64,000 nucleotides of DNA from assembly GCA_963576475.1 (NCBI GenBank), contig OY754982.1, positions 7,634,458-7,698,457 on the forward strand. Direction: 5' to 3'. This document shows positions 46,346-57,850 of this stretch, in pieces. The position numbers were made by a program, and so were the translations under genes. Below the pieces are notes generated by a model. The model saw only the letters and a list, made by a program, of their open reading frames with translations. It did not search any database and was not told where the DNA came from. Source of the DNA: Molanna angustata. Taxonomy: Eukaryota > Arthropoda > Insecta > Trichoptera > Molannidae. Every line of letters begins with the position of its first letter. Position 1 is the first letter of the stretch.

Positions 46346-46650
46346 TTGTCCTTGAGGTGGTTTGTACATATTGAAAGAATGAATGATGAACGACTGACCA
46401 AAAAAATATACATGGGTGTAAGAGATGGAGTGAATAGTAGGGGCCGCCCCAGTAAGGGATGGCATGACCATGTGAATGATATTTTGAAAAAAAGGGAATA
46501 TAAGAAGCTTGAATAATCGACGAGCATGTATGAGACGATGCATGGATGTAAAGGAAGCTAGGAATGTGTGCAAAAATAGAGGAGTATGGCGCTCGGTTCT
46601 CTCTGCTTACCCCGTAAGGAATATGGTGAGATGGTATGTATGTATTATAT
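46346..46650 (+). pseudogene. LINE-A ORF2 C-terminus and 3' end
   Basis: The frame starts LRWFVHIERMNDERLTKKIY (W-G-H changed to W-V-H), then VNSRGRPSKGWHDHVNDIL. A frameshift at an A run near 46490 separates it from RRACMRRCMDVKEARNVC and VWRSVLSAYPVRN. The element ends with GGTATGTATGTAT. The sequence is very close to the 12.4-kb copy. A duplication is not obvious: ATTATAATT-type words occur on both sides but are low complexity. Confidence 0.82.
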
Positions 46651-46982
46651 AATTGTTTTTTTTTCTTATTTTTATCTTTCCTCTTTCGTAAAAATCCTGA
46701 TTGTTTTATAAATTTTGTACTGTCATGATTTGATCTGAGATCGACTCGACTGAATAAAGATATGACTGGCGGATTACATCTATGCTCTGTCAGTTTAGTA
46801 TTCTCAAGAGATACTTTTTCAGAATATTTGTGTCATTAATAAATAAAAATGCCAAGATAGATCCATAAACAATAGGTATGTATACGCATATCATGATAAC
46901 TCCAATTCCATTATTCTTTTAAAAATGCCAATAGGTACAACCTATGTATATGCCTCCTGTTAAATATTATAATAATATGTAC

Positions 46983-47030
46983 ACTGCTAGCCCTAGCACA
47001 GGTATACCTAGTTGGGGAGCAGTTATCTAT
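46983..47030 (+). repeat. Short repeat T, diverged copy
   Basis: CTGCTAGCCCTAGCACAGG, then TATACCTAGTTGGGGAGCAG. It has the same layout as 43103 and 50092, with CTGCT and AGCAG able to pair at the edges. It is followed by T-rich sequence. Confidence 0.35.
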
Positions 47031-47099
47031 TTTTAATGAAGTTTATTTAAATGGTGTGATAAAAAAATAAATAAACGAAGTAAAAATAACAATTAAGAT

Positions 47100-47150
47100 A
47101 AAATAGTGAGGCGTTCGGTTCTCTGCCTACCCCAAAAAAGGAAACTAATT
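47100..47150 (+). mobile_element. LINE-A 3' fragment
   Basis: GAGGCGTTCGGTTCTCTGCC and TACCCCAAAAAAGGAAAC correspond to the SVLSAYP region and the beginning of the LINE-A 3' end. The GGCGTGATGG end is missing. Confidence 0.4.
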
Positions 47151-48059
47151 GAAGGATTCGAACCAATGACAATGGAACTAAGGTCATACGTACCTACTAG
47201 GTACTGAAACATCTGATTGTATTTTCAATTCGGTATGAAATTCTGTTATTTTACCGAAAAAAAACCGTTTCTTCTCGTTTTTTGGGTCATTTTATGCAGG
47301 GCAGGAAGCCAATCATAACTCTATATAATAATAGGACGACCGTTTCACTTAATGAAAGCATTTTCAATTGAATCTGAAACTTTATCAAAAGTAAAAAACG
47401 TTTTTGAAGCCGTTCACCATAGCACAGGAAATTAATCATAACGACAATAAAAGCCATAATTTTTGTTGTATTGTTACAGTAAAATAGGTAGGTAGGTAGG
47501 ATACATAATTATTTAATGTTGTGATTGGCGAAATCAAAACAGTGAGCTAACTATCAATCAACATACATACAGTTAAATATGTAAACAACAGCTACGCTAT
47601 TAGAGTGTCTATAGGTACCTCCTATATTTGGAAATGTCCAAATGATATTAATGTCTATCCGGTTGCGAGGTGATTTACCAATAGTCAAAGTTAGTACAAT
47701 TATTGACGAAACAAACGAATTGGAAACAGTTAGTTCAAATATATCATATGAAATTTACAAAATTCAAACAGTTAAGTACATAAATTATTTATTCGCAAAA
47801 GATCTATTATCAATTATAATCCCTTGAACCTTTCCCATTCCTTTTCACGAAGTCATTAAGTAAGTACTTTTTACTCCCGCGCTATTTTTACAGTAATATG
47901 TATAAAATTTCAATTGATTTTATAAATAATTATTTATTATCTTCTAATGAATATAATTGACCTTGATATAATTGCTCATATTTGATAATCCGACACTTGG
48001 GCAATTACGGCCACATAAAAAAACTGGGTAAGCGACGAATTAATAAACGCAAACAGCAA
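47151..48059. other. AT-rich non-coding stretch
   Basis: Contains TAGGTAGGTAGGTAGG at about 47487. No gene was recognised. Confidence 0.3.
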
Positions 48060-48425
48060 GACCGTGTATAATAATAATAATTAGAATTTATAAAGCGCCG
48101 TTTAATGATACAAGATCACTCCAAGGGCGCTGTGGCTTATTTGTTGGCTCTACTAAACAAAGCAGTCTTAAGTAATTTACTGAAGGTGTCAATGCTCTGA
48201 GCTCCACGTATATCAGGGGGCAATTTGTTCCATTTTAAAGGCCCGTTCATACTGAAACTGCGATCATAGTAAGCCGCTTTATTGACTCTGTCCAACTCTT
48301 TTAAAGAGTTGGTACTCTGTGATCCCGATGATCTCAATGAGAGTTGTCTTCCTGATAGGACATTCTTTTGACATAGTTCTTGTATGTAGTGTGGAGCCAA
48401 GTCGTTCAGAGCCTTAAACACCTAT
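48060..48425 (-). pseudogene. LINE-C (L2/CR1-like) ORF2 C-terminus and 3' end
   Basis: This is the best LINE-C copy. The frame reads MFKALNDLAPHYIQELCQKN, LRSSGSQSTNSL, YYDRSFSMNGPLKWNKLPPD, TFSKLLKTALFSRANK, then stop. KALN-LAP-Y, then DRSF-NGP--WN-LP, then F---LKTALF is the standard C-terminal region of L2/CR1/Rex-type LINE proteins. The 3' end has the conserved stem (AGCGCCCTTGGAGTGATC, AAACGGCGCTTTATAAA) and a TTATTATTA tail at the low-coordinate side. Intact over 94 codons, then truncated. Confidence 0.85.
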
Positions 48426-50091
48426 AGACTGTAAACTTCACACTTTCCTCGTCAACATTATTCTGTAAATTTATTTTTTAACTTTATGAACAAAAATGGG
48501 TACAATGGCATAAGGCAACCACTTCCAACCAACCAAAGCAACGTGAGGCCATAAATATTATAGTAGGTACCTACCTACATTAAATTAATAACAAAAAAAA
48601 AAAAACAAAAAGCAAAACATTATCAAATGTAAATTCACAACATAGAAAGGAAAAGATAGATGTTGTGGAAGGAATGGGAGAATGGAGAAGTGGTGTCAAT
48701 TAAGAATTAAATTTATCCAATCGCAAACTGCCTTAGTCTTGACAATGAATAAGTGGATTCTTAATTCATTTAATTTTGATAAATAAAGAAATGATGAAAA
48801 CTAAAACAGTACAATTTGGGCCGATTTGTCGTCGTTGCTCTATCAGGCCGATTTCGCAACAGTAGATAATTTATTTAAAGCAAGCTATAATAACCAGTTG
48901 CTATTATTTATTATTATTGTTGTTGCTTTGAGTTTCTCCTTGCTACAACATCGGTAAGTCGGTATCTGTGTATATCTACCAGTAGCAAGTTGGTTGGTAG
49001 GAAGACATACAAAATACAGTGGTCTCTCGAGAAACTGAAGTTTCTCAAGCAAAACGCACACGGTTAAGCGATAATTAGACGTAATATATACGGCAAAAAA
49101 GGGAAAATGCTTTGTACTAAGGTCAGTTTCTAAGCTTTCTAAGGTAGCGTTCATCAAAACCCTATATTCACCAAGATGTGCAGATCCTCGAAAATACTAT
49201 CAAACATATCTTGTAATCTGTGTATGTACATTGAAGTCTCGCCAATTGTTTTTCAAGTAATGATTGTGTTCGTATTCACACTGTAATTAATCGAGTTTGT
49301 TAATTTTTCAGCTGTACGAGCAGATCAAAGAGAAAATCTCATTTGTCATATGAAAATATGAAACAAGATAAAATCACGAATGATTTTAGAATCAGTAAGC
49401 ATATTATGCACCTACCTACAAAAGGTACAATGTACCTACTTGCATTCATTTGTGGAAAAAACCACAAGAATTTGTTGTGCAACATCACAATGTTATTAAA
49501 ATAGATTAAACTCGAGTTTTTATGTCGAAAAATAATATAATTCAATCAATGTCGAATATATTAATTTTCTTCTCGTGGACAGAAACACTTTCAATAGTCC
49601 AGTAGGTAGGTACAATTGAAGGTTATCTTCCAAGTGTAATAATTTGAACCAACAAAGGATGGTATATAGTGTACCTACCTACCTACCTACACCACCGCAC
49701 AACGCATACAGACACGACATAATGTCACTTGTCAAACCGGTATGCGCGCGCACGCACGCATAGAGCCACCGAGAAACGTGGAGAGTGCACTAATTGTTAT
49801 ACCTACATATTCTGATTAACGCGAGAAAATAGATAACCGTCTAAAAGTCCCAGTGCCAATGAACAAGGCCCTCTGGAAATTTTCGTTTAGACAGGCCGAT
49901 AGGTAAGAGAGAAAAAAAAGGCCGAAGCATAATATTTATGGAGTTATTGTATTAAAACACAAGTGGTTATATAATAAAGAGATCCAACTATTGTCAGAAA
50001 GTTCTCAATTTATAACAACACCACAACATGGGACTCGCATAGCTACACAATCATACTAAGTATATAACAGATGATTTAGTAATATAATGAA
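48426..50091. other. Non-coding stretch with ACCTACCT runs
   Basis: ACCTACC-type runs lie near 48566, 49603 and 49672-49690. CGCGCGCACGCACGCA lies near 49745. No gene or longer repeat was recognised. Confidence 0.35.
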
Positions 50092-50137
50092 ACTAGTCTG
50101 CCACCTCGGAACAGGCCTGGCCTAGTGAGGTGGTACA
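50092..50137 (+). repeat. Short repeat T, copy with 7-bp stem
   Basis: CCACCTC (50101-50107) is complementary to GAGGTGG (50128-50134), and the loop contains CAGGCCTGGCCTAGT. Related to 43103 and 46983. Confidence 0.4.
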
Positions 50138-51515
50138 AAACAACACGATTTATTTGTTAAATTGCTTAATTATCGTAATGTAATTTTTGGTATTTGTATC
50201 TAATAAAAAAAATGTATTGGCTATTAATCGCATTTCAAGCATTTAAATAGGTACACTTTGTACACAATAAAACTAGGTAGACTGAAACATTATATGTAAG
50301 TATATAAGTATATTAAACACAATTATTATAAGTGATAACTTGAACGACAAATATTTGTCGCCAATTAGTAATATGGTTTTTGTATTTCGAATTGTTCTAT
50401 ATAATTTTATTAATTAAAATATGTTAAGATATGTCATATACATAAAGGCCGAAAATTTTCTGCGAAAGTTCACAACAGCAACTAAGAACAATTTACTATA
50501 ATGAACCTTGATCTGCGGTGGCTTTGACAGGCAGTACAAAGGTGTGTAAAATTGCTGCCCAAAATCATCAAAGCATAAAACGTGTTTTTTTTTTACTTTT
50601 CTACGGTTATTATTAGAAATCACGTCATAAATTTGTAATTTATTAAACATTAAAGGTAAACATAAATTAACCTTTATTGGGGGATTTCCATCATACAGAA
50701 TGTCTGTCAATATATTATAAATATTTTGGCTTATTTTGACGATGAAAGAAATTTACGAATGACATTTAGTTTGACATTGACACAAAGTCATAAATTAATC
50801 TAATTCGATCGTTAAATTCTAATTGCAATAGTGATTATCTTGTCTATTTCGTGTTACAAGATATGACAATTTATGACATATCCAAATGTACCAGATTTGA
50901 ATATTTGCTCTGCCAAAACGACGGCATTTCGTGCACGGGGGAATTTTCAATACGACGCACAGACAGGAAAAAACAAAACATGCCCTGAGAATACGATGAG
51001 TGGTAAATCGTGATGGGGTACTAGAAAGGCCAAAAAAATGACGTCACAAAGAAGGAAAATGTTATTATGATATACCTAAATAAATACATAAATAATTACC
51101 TTATTGTAATTCAGATGATACTCAGGCTAATCGCGAAGGTCCGCGGAAGATGTAAAAATTTTCACTCATATACGTATATGTAATTATTTTAATACTTCCT
51201 CATTTACATTAAAATTATAATATTATGCATAAATATTATTTTTTGTAAGTATTTTTATGATCATATACATACTCGTCGATGAGATCATTATTCAATAGTA
51301 TTTTTACGACAATTTCTATCTATTTTTTTGTGGTAGGTAGATACCAATGTTGCTGAATTGATGGGGAGAACTCAAAATACATTTATGTACCTATATTGTA
51401 TATGTACTTACAACTTGATAGGTAAGTACATATCTCATTCTAGTGAGGTTGGGTTTTTTAACTTTTTCATGATATAAAAAAGTGTTTAGATTTTTAAATT
51501 AGTATTATAATAATT
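50138..51515. other. AT-rich non-coding stretch
   Basis: A 16-bp palindrome, CGACAAATATTTGTCG, lies at about 50346. No gene was supported. Confidence 0.3.
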
Positions 51516-51517
51516 AT

Positions 51518-51805
51518 GCTGTGAAGCACCGGCTTAGAATAGTGCTTCCATTCTTTTAAATCATTGTTTTCGAGTGTCCCGTAAGAGCCGGGTAATCGAA
51601 AATACAACAGGCAACAATAACATCTCACATAGTTCAGCAATGAGGTTCACCACTCATTCTGAATGTAGTGCCTTTTTTGGTGAAACGAGACTGGTGTGTG
51701 GGTATACATAGATGTGTTGCTCTCTCTTTTATAAGGCAATGCACACCCGCACACCTTTCGCTGGTTACCCCACATTGTGGGATATGCCGTGATGGTATGA
51801 GTAAT
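51518..51805 (+). repeat. Repeat R, copy 2 (unoccupied SINE1 site)
   Basis: Continuous from TGTGAAGCACCGGCTTAG to TGCCGTGATGGTATGAG. It matches the two parts of the 28.9-kb copy and has a single AATAACA where that copy has SINE1 plus a duplicated AATAACA. It lacks the additional inverted arm found at 28889. Its 3' end again resembles the LINE-A end. Confidence 0.85.
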
Positions 51806-51989
51806 AATTATAAAAAATAAATCTAACTAAAAAATATCAAATAAAATTTATATTAATTATACTAAATATTCAACAACAGAAGTTCTTCCAACAAATATGA
51901 AAGAAAAAAAACTAATTGTTCTTCCTGATAATGCTAAGCATCATAAAAATTCTAAAAAACTGTATACACATACGAAGGTAGGTATGTAA
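51806..51989. other. AT-rich spacer
   Basis: No recognisable feature was seen. Confidence 0.3.
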
Positions 51990-52200
51990 ATTTCAAGTCA
52001 ACGCTCCAGTTTATCTACGAAATCAATTTCACTTCCTCTCAGAACACGGGTTGCCTCTTCGTTCAAATACTGAATGAAAGCTTAGTATCCCAGTATACAA
52101 TACTTCCTTTTTCAACATCTTTCTCCGTACAAGCAGCTCGTCTTTGGAATCACATCCCATCACAACTTCGAATTTCGTTCTGAATCATCATTTCCTTACA
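51990..52200 (+). pseudogene. LINE-F ORF2 C-terminal remnant
   Basis: The first frame reads APVYLRNQFHFLSEHGLPLR. After a stop and a frameshift near 52115 a second frame gives SFSVQAARLWNHIPSQLR followed by a stop. P-YL---F--LS-H---LRS, then SF-V-A-RLWN-LP--LR is a common C-terminal signature of insect LINE ORF2 proteins. It differs from LINE-C in sequence, so it represents another family. No 3' tail was identified. Confidence 0.68.
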
Positions 52201-52783
52201 CATGTGACATGACACATTAATTTGTTTTTAAAGTCTATTATTTTATTGAAATAAATTGATACCTACATATCATACACAGTATTTACATATGGTTGGTTGG
52301 AAGATATTACTATTTTTATTTTATTTTTATATAGCCATTGTGCATTTATGTAATTTTTGCAAAATGATTCAAATAAATTTCTACTGACCCCACCATATTA
52401 TTATGGATTCGAAAAAACTAAACCATTTGAGAGCTTCACCGTAGTAATTAATAAGAATAAAAAAGTTAACATATTGCGTATAAAAGACGAGCAATATAAA
52501 ACTTAATTTTTCAAAAAAAAAATAATAATATTGCTGATTATTGTTGAAATATTATTGTTTGTGGTCACCCGGTAATTTGTCAATTGTTTTATCTCGTATT
52601 TTGCTGTCCGTCACAGAAACCGGTTTCAGCGCCATCTTTCTCGTCGCGGGTCGGTCATTCTTCGACGTATGCGTAATATAAATAATACCTACCTACCTAC
52701 AGACCATCAGTCAGTAACTTATTGTTACGTATGCGGATCACATGTGACGACGGATACAACGGACTCCTCAATAAATGTTCAAC
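52201..52783. other. Non-coding stretch
   Basis: Contains a short GC-richer patch with GCGCCATCTTTCTCGTCGCG (about 52630) and CTACCTACCTAC near 52688. No gene was supported. Confidence 0.3.
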
Positions 52784-53085
52784 AATAAGATAATAATAAT
52801 AATAATAAATAAATTTGGATAATTTATATAGCGCCGTTTTTGTGAATATCTCACCTCAAGGGCGCTGAAAAAATGATTACGTTGTATCATTTCGGCTCTG
52901 GTAAGATTTGCCAAAAAGGTGCGTTTTGAGTTTTTTTCTGAACGAAGATATATTTTCGGCTTGTCTGAGGGTATGTGGGAGCTTATTCCATGCATTTGGT
53001 CCTGCCACAGCAAATGCACGATCACCGAAATTAGTTGTGTGCACCCTGTTTATTTCAACTAATTTCCCAACCATGGATGAAGAAG
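52784..53085 (-). pseudogene. LINE-C relative, ORF2 C-terminus and 3' end
   Basis: The minus-strand frame reads GKLVEINRVHTTNF, GDRAFAVAGPNAWNKLP, LRQAENISSFRKKLKTHLF and GKSYQSRNDTT, then stop. This is the GDRAF-VAGP--WN-LP, then SSF-KKLKTHLF signature of L2/CR1-type LINEs. The 3' part has CAGCGCCCTTGAGGTGAG, AAAACGGCGCTATATAAA and a (TTA)n tail at 52787-52809. The protein differs clearly from the 48-kb copy although the 3' stem is the same, so two subfamilies share the 3' end. Confidence 0.83.
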
Positions 53086-53627
53086 CAGAACGAAGTTCGA
53101 AGAACGAAGATCAACTAACGAATATAATAATTTATTAATCCAGATACTCATCTCAAGGATAAGGCTCTGAGGAAGACCTTATACAACAATCAACCCTATA
53201 GATCCCAGAACACTTTTGTTAAAAATAATTATTTTATTTATTTATTTTATTTCAGAAAACTACAGCTTTTTAAATTGTTTGGTTACATGTTACAGGTTAC
53301 ATGGTGCCATTAAATTAAAAAAACTTGTCATACATTTGAATTCGAAATTTGTACCACAAGCGGTTTCTGTACCTTATAATTCTATGATATTTAACAATAA
53401 TAAGAAGAAAAAGGAACGATAAATAAAAACAATACATAATAGCAATAAGGAGTGATTATTGGTGAGAAGGAAGGAGATTGTTTGAAGAAGTTAGGCAACT
53501 GGGTTGAAAATAAGTGTACGTTTACTACTTATATTTTTACTATGTGGCAAAAAAGTTCATTTATCAATCACAAGACAAAAAGGTTTGATCTTTCATAAAA
53601 AGAAGGGATATCCTTCACAGATCCATG
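53086..53627. other. Non-coding stretch
   Basis: No recognisable feature. AT-rich sequence with A runs. Confidence 0.3.
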
Positions 53628-53783
53628 GTACAGCGGCAAGACTAGCAATTCAGGCGACCTAAACGATGGGTTTGTAATCGAGTGGTCACGAGTTCGATCA
53701 CCGTTCGTTTGGGAACGTATGAGGATATATGTGTACTTGATGCAAACAAGGATATATTCATTCTTTTTTTTTTGAAAAAAAAT
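53628..53783 (+). mobile_element. SINE2, diverged copy
   Basis: Recognisable elements in order: GTACAGCGGCAAG (A-box region), GTGGTCACGAGTTCGATC (B box), GAACGTATGAGGATATATG, then GCAAACAAGGATATATTC and T/A runs. The head contains a small insertion in the D-arm region. The distal body matches the 33.8-kb copy (ACAAGGACATATTCATT). Confidence 0.6.
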
Positions 53784-54419
53784 ATATTTATATTTTTATA
53801 TCTTTTTTGATTTATATTTTTATGAAAAGCACAGGCTAACATACCTATATTTAATCTGAAGCACAACTACATATTACGAGGGCTTATACAAACCAACATA
53901 AATTCTGAAAGAAAATTACATTTTTTTAAAGGAAGAAAAGATCGAATTCAAAATGAGATAAATCAAAGAATACATGGCATTCATTCCTCTATTATCAACC
54001 CAATAATATGGAAACGGAATGATACATAATAACAGTCAAATTCAACTTAATTCAATACTTAATAATTCTGTAAATAATCATCAACCGCGCATTTTAACAA
54101 AATAGCGACAAACCAAAATATGGGTCTCTATAATATGATTACATTTAATAGGTTAAATGATTAAACTATTAGACCACGTTTGAATGAATCATCACTACAT
54201 ACATTTGCAACTATCAGTAGACATTGAATAAACAATAATTTATAGTCACATTTGGATAAAAATAACAAAAAACACACTAATCACTTCCGTGCATATCGAT
54301 CATTACATTATGATGTTTTTTTATGTGTTTAATAAAAATGAGGTACATAGTACAACATACAAGAATAATCATTAATGATAACTGCTGAAAATAGAAAAAA
54401 AAATTAAAAAAGGCAATAA
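53784..54419. other. AT-rich non-coding stretch
   Basis: No recognisable feature was seen. Confidence 0.3.
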
Positions 54420-54477
54420 AAAAGTAGGCATAACATAAAAAAAGTAGGCATAATATAAAAAAGTAGGCATAATATAT
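54420..54477. repeat. Three tandem copies of a 19-20 bp unit
   Basis: GTAGGCATAAYATAAAAA units start at 54424, 54444 and 54463. Confidence 0.75.
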
Positions 54478-54651
54478 ATGCGATGAATATTAATATCGCC
54501 ATAAATTAATTCAATAAATTTCCATCTATGAAATATTACACGAATAGTTAACAAAAAATACACAACGAACAACAAAAAAAAATAAAGAGGTTTGAATAAG
54601 ATCAGCGGAAAATATATTTTGTGATTATTATTTTGATCTCATTAGTGAGAT

Positions 54652-54813
54652 CAGCCCCCCTAGACAACGTGTCATTTAGCTCAAGAAAAGATAACTCAAT
54701 ATATGGATGTGACAGTTATCATGTGACTGGCAACTGTCATTTCCATACTTACATTGAGTTATCTTTTCTTGTTTCTTTTCTTGAGATAAATGACACGTTG
54801 TCTAGGGGGGCTG
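54652..54813. mobile_element. 162-bp foldback MITE inside a LINE remnant
   Basis: The ends CAGCCCCCCTAGACAACGTG and its exact complement at the right form long inverted termini, followed by TCATTTA and its complement, AAGAAAAGATAACTCAAT with its complement, and TGACAGTT with AACTGTCA near the centre. The right arm has about 12 extra bases (a duplicated TTTCTTTTCTT). Almost every base can pair. Immediately to the right, LINE-coding sequence begins. No duplication is evident: the left flank TTAGTGAGAT and the right flank GCCTGGAAGA do not match. Confidence 0.72.
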
Positions 54814-55075
54814 GCCTGGAAGATTGGCTTGGATTGTACATGTGGTCAGATCGTGAGAAGAAAGAGCCACAAAACATCCTGCTAAGTAACCCTGTGGGCA
54901 AGAGACCGCTGAAAAACTTAAAAGATCTTGTAGTAAATGAGTAAAACTAAAATATTAAATGGTCGAATAGAATTGATGGAAACATCCTACGAGAAGAAGC
55001 TCGATGAAGACTGAGCAATCTCCAAGATTGTAAGTGAAGAAGAAGCAGAAGAAATACTCCAATGGAACTGACAGC
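54812..55075 (+). pseudogene. LINE-G ORF2 C-terminal remnant
   Basis: The frame GRLAWIVHVVRS resembles RL-WLGHV-RM. After a stop a second frame gives KNILLSNPVGKRPLKNLKD-like sequence (written NILLSNPVGKRPLKNLKD from 54870), as in tips reading K--GKR--GRPK-RW. The 3' end AATCTCCAAGATTGTAAGTG is followed by AAGAAGAAGCAGAAGAAAT. At least two frameshifts or stops interrupt it. The foldback element at 54652 abuts or interrupts its upstream side. Confidence 0.6.
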
Positions 55076-56061
55076 AACATCCAAAGTCACATTTCAGAAC
55101 AATAACATAAATAAAAAACGAAACACTTTTACTTTGAACTCGACAGCCGGATTAATATATTCAAGAGCTAATTAATTTATAAAATGCCACACATAACTAA
55201 CACAGAAAACAAAAGAAACAATGGAACAAGAACTATTAAAAATTATAAAGAAAGTGTTTTACAATTGAATACAACCGATACTAATTCCCACGATAAAAAT
55301 GTTCTAATCACAATAATTAATTCAAATGTAACGATTAAACTGGGTTTTGAAAATCCATATATTGAAACACCTGGTAATGCTACAAACTCAACAACTCATG
55401 TTAAGAGAATATGAGTAGGTATGCAAGCAAAAAAAATAATTTGCCGTTTTTGTGTTGTCGGGAATCATTCAACACTTTTCTCCTGTCAAACATGTTCATG
55501 GAAAATGCAGCGCGGCCATCGATCGTAGGTTACATCATAACCGAGTTATGAGGTCGATCGTTGCCGACAGTGAGAGGGAAAATAAAATGATTGAGTTAAG
55601 AGATTCAATAATGAGACATATTAAACTGGAACATGAGAAAATTTCGCGGGAAAACAATACCAGTAGATAAAATATTTAACCGAAGATAAGAAATATGTAA
55701 ACGATAATAATCGGACATAACTGCCGATTTTGTTATATTTAGTTTTAACCATTTACTATAATAAGAAAAACGATAAACTACCAGTCAACGCTTATTAAGA
55801 TTACAAGTAAAATAACAAATTTAAGATTGAAAAAAAAAACAACACCGAAGAAACAAACTACAGATAAACAAATACATTCAATGCGTAGATACAGTCATAA
55901 ACCTATAAATACACAAAACTGTATCGAAAAAATATACAAACAAAATAAACTGAATAAGAAGGAATACCTAAAATGTTTACAAAACAATAAATTGCAAACA
56001 CACCTGAACAATACGTGTCGGAAATCAGTACCTATGCATACAATTTTGAGATGAGTTTCTT
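55076..56061. other. Non-coding stretch with one coding-like open frame
   Basis: The plus-strand frame 55440-55670 (no ATG at its start) ends with a charged, helix-prone segment (ERENKMIELRDSIM, RHIKLEHEKISREN). It could be a decayed exon or transposon fragment, or chance. No family was recognised. The rest is AT-rich. Confidence 0.25.
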
Positions 56062-56742
56062 TCAAAAGCCGTAAAACAAAAATAAACCATGGGTATCCTC
56101 GAGGCACAGAGAGAGGGTTCTGTTTATTGACATCAATCCCATACAAACGAAGGTATTTCCGGTCAACGGGGGACATAACAACGATTCCTCGGCTACGACG
56201 AATCGCCCGACCGCTGCAGCCTTGACCAAAGCTGCGCAGCCAGCACCGAACGAGTGTCCGAGAATAACCACAGACAACAACAAAACATTGTAAAAGTCCA
56301 AATCACGCTCCACCCGAGTACGAGGCAATGTACTTAGACAAAAATATAAAAACAGACCCGAGCGCCCGTGAAATGGCCGGGCACACGTGCGGACAGCGAT
56401 GCTGGTGTCAAACAAAAAAATAAAACGTTCAATTGCAGATGAGGAAAAAGTGTAGGGACCGCTGAAGCGGAACACTCTTGCCCGAACGTCGATGACAATG
56501 CTCTCCATCCACGTTCGACGACTGGTGAATAGTATCCATTCTAGACACCGAGGCACCGAACCTTGAAAAGATCGAGATGAACGCAATGTCACACCTCTTT
56601 CATTTCTGGTACGTAAATACATAGTAGGTAATACAAGCTCATCTGCATATAAATGTCTAACAATTATCATTTTCTTTTGCCAACAAAACACTCGTTCTCC
56701 CACGAATCTCGTGAATTTTAATGGCCAATTTTGAGCAAACAT
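56062..56742 (-). CDS. Unrecognised 226-codon open frame
   Basis: This is the longest non-repetitive ATG-to-stop frame in the window. The product would be rich in Arg, Phe, Leu and Ser. The part near residues 150-180 (LLLSVVILGHSFGAGCAALV) is hydrophobic enough for one membrane segment. No known domain was recognised. The region 56150-56600 is GC-richer than its surroundings, which lowers stop-codon frequency and raises the chance that the frame is accidental. No neighbouring exon, promoter or polyadenylation site was identified. It may equally be antisense to an undetected exon. Confidence 0.15.
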   Translation of the reverse strand: MFAQNWPLKFTRFVGERVFCWQKKMIIVRHLYADELVLPTMYLRTRNERGVTLRSSRSFQGSVPRCLEWILFTSRRTWMESIVIDVRARVFRFSGPYTFSSSAIERFIFLFDTSIAVRTCARPFHGRSGLFLYFCLSTLPRTRVERDLDFYNVLLLSVVILGHSFGAGCAALVKAAAVGRFVVAEESLLCPPLTGNTFVCMGLMSINRTLSLCLEDTHGLFLFYGF

Positions 56743-57850
56743 TTTTATTGTACAACATACACATTCCGATTTTTTATTGTAACCAGATGAGTAAATTTTA
56801 TAACGTCCATATTGAGCATAGATACCTTAATTATATTACAAATTATTGAATCATGTTATAGCGTCGTTTTGAATATATTTAAATGTACTTTTTAGGTTGT
56901 GGTGATACCAACACAAAGTTAATTCTTAACAAATAGCAGAAAAAACTGCACGACAAATTTTACTACGAATATATTGTCTTATAATGGACATGTACTATTC
57001 ATCTTCCAAATTTTTATTCCTAGGATCGTGTTGATTTTTTCTTTTCTATAACCGATTATTTGTATATTATTATGGACATTTCACATTTATGATAACTCTA
57101 ACAATTACATTACGTATTATACGAAAAGATTTCGTACGTATACGACAAGGAGATCATGAACACTTAGCAACGTTGTGAACGAACGATCCACCGAAGCGTG
57201 ACAATCTCTGAATCCAATCGAAAGTGCTACCGTATAAAATGAATCCAGATACCGGCAGAGCTATACGGGACGATACGATCATATCATAAAACCATACCGT
57301 GTAAGAAATACGAACCAGTATTGGCCGTGGCTGGATGAAACCCAATATGATAAGGAGATACAAAAGTATGCCAACAATTCCCCAGTAATGATTGTAGGAA
57401 GCGATCAAACGGAAGTCATGAATATTTTTATACTTTAATCTTCGTCATTATAATCGTTGAAATGATGATCGAAGACCTTGCACAACTTCATAAAACTTGG
57501 TTGTTTTGCTAATGGTCACTACGTATATTATATTGTGTAACTGAACGCAAATAGCCTATACGATTGATTTTCCACGTTATCTCCTCGTGCTATTTTTTTT
57601 TTGCAAACATCTTTTTGTTTCAATTGAAAAATCACTTGTTGCGTTAAAATCTTATTTCGTTAATTTTATTTTATTTACTTTATTTTATTCGGAAAACATA
57701 AAGCATACATAATGATAAAAACAAAAATGATACAGATTCATGTATCATACATGTTTTCACTTATATAAAAAAAGTAATACCTGCCTAAACTATATAAGTA
57801 CGATATTATTTTACTATACAAGCACGATATTTATTTATTTATATCACAAC
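56743..57850. other. Non-coding stretch
   Basis: A minus-strand open frame at 57154-57408 is hydrophobic but begins with TTG after an upstream stop and has no recognised family. No repeat was identified. Confidence 0.25.

Noticed and set aside
55452..55670. Open frame with a charged helical C-terminus
   Set aside because: No ATG at the start, no recognised family and no convincing splice sites. Mentioned only as a coding-like stretch.
57154..57408. Hydrophobic minus-strand frame that resembles a membrane-protein exon
   Set aside because: It begins with TTG shortly after an in-frame stop, good splice sites were not seen at either end, and no family was recognised. Hydrophobic frames are common on the T-rich strand of AT-rich DNA.
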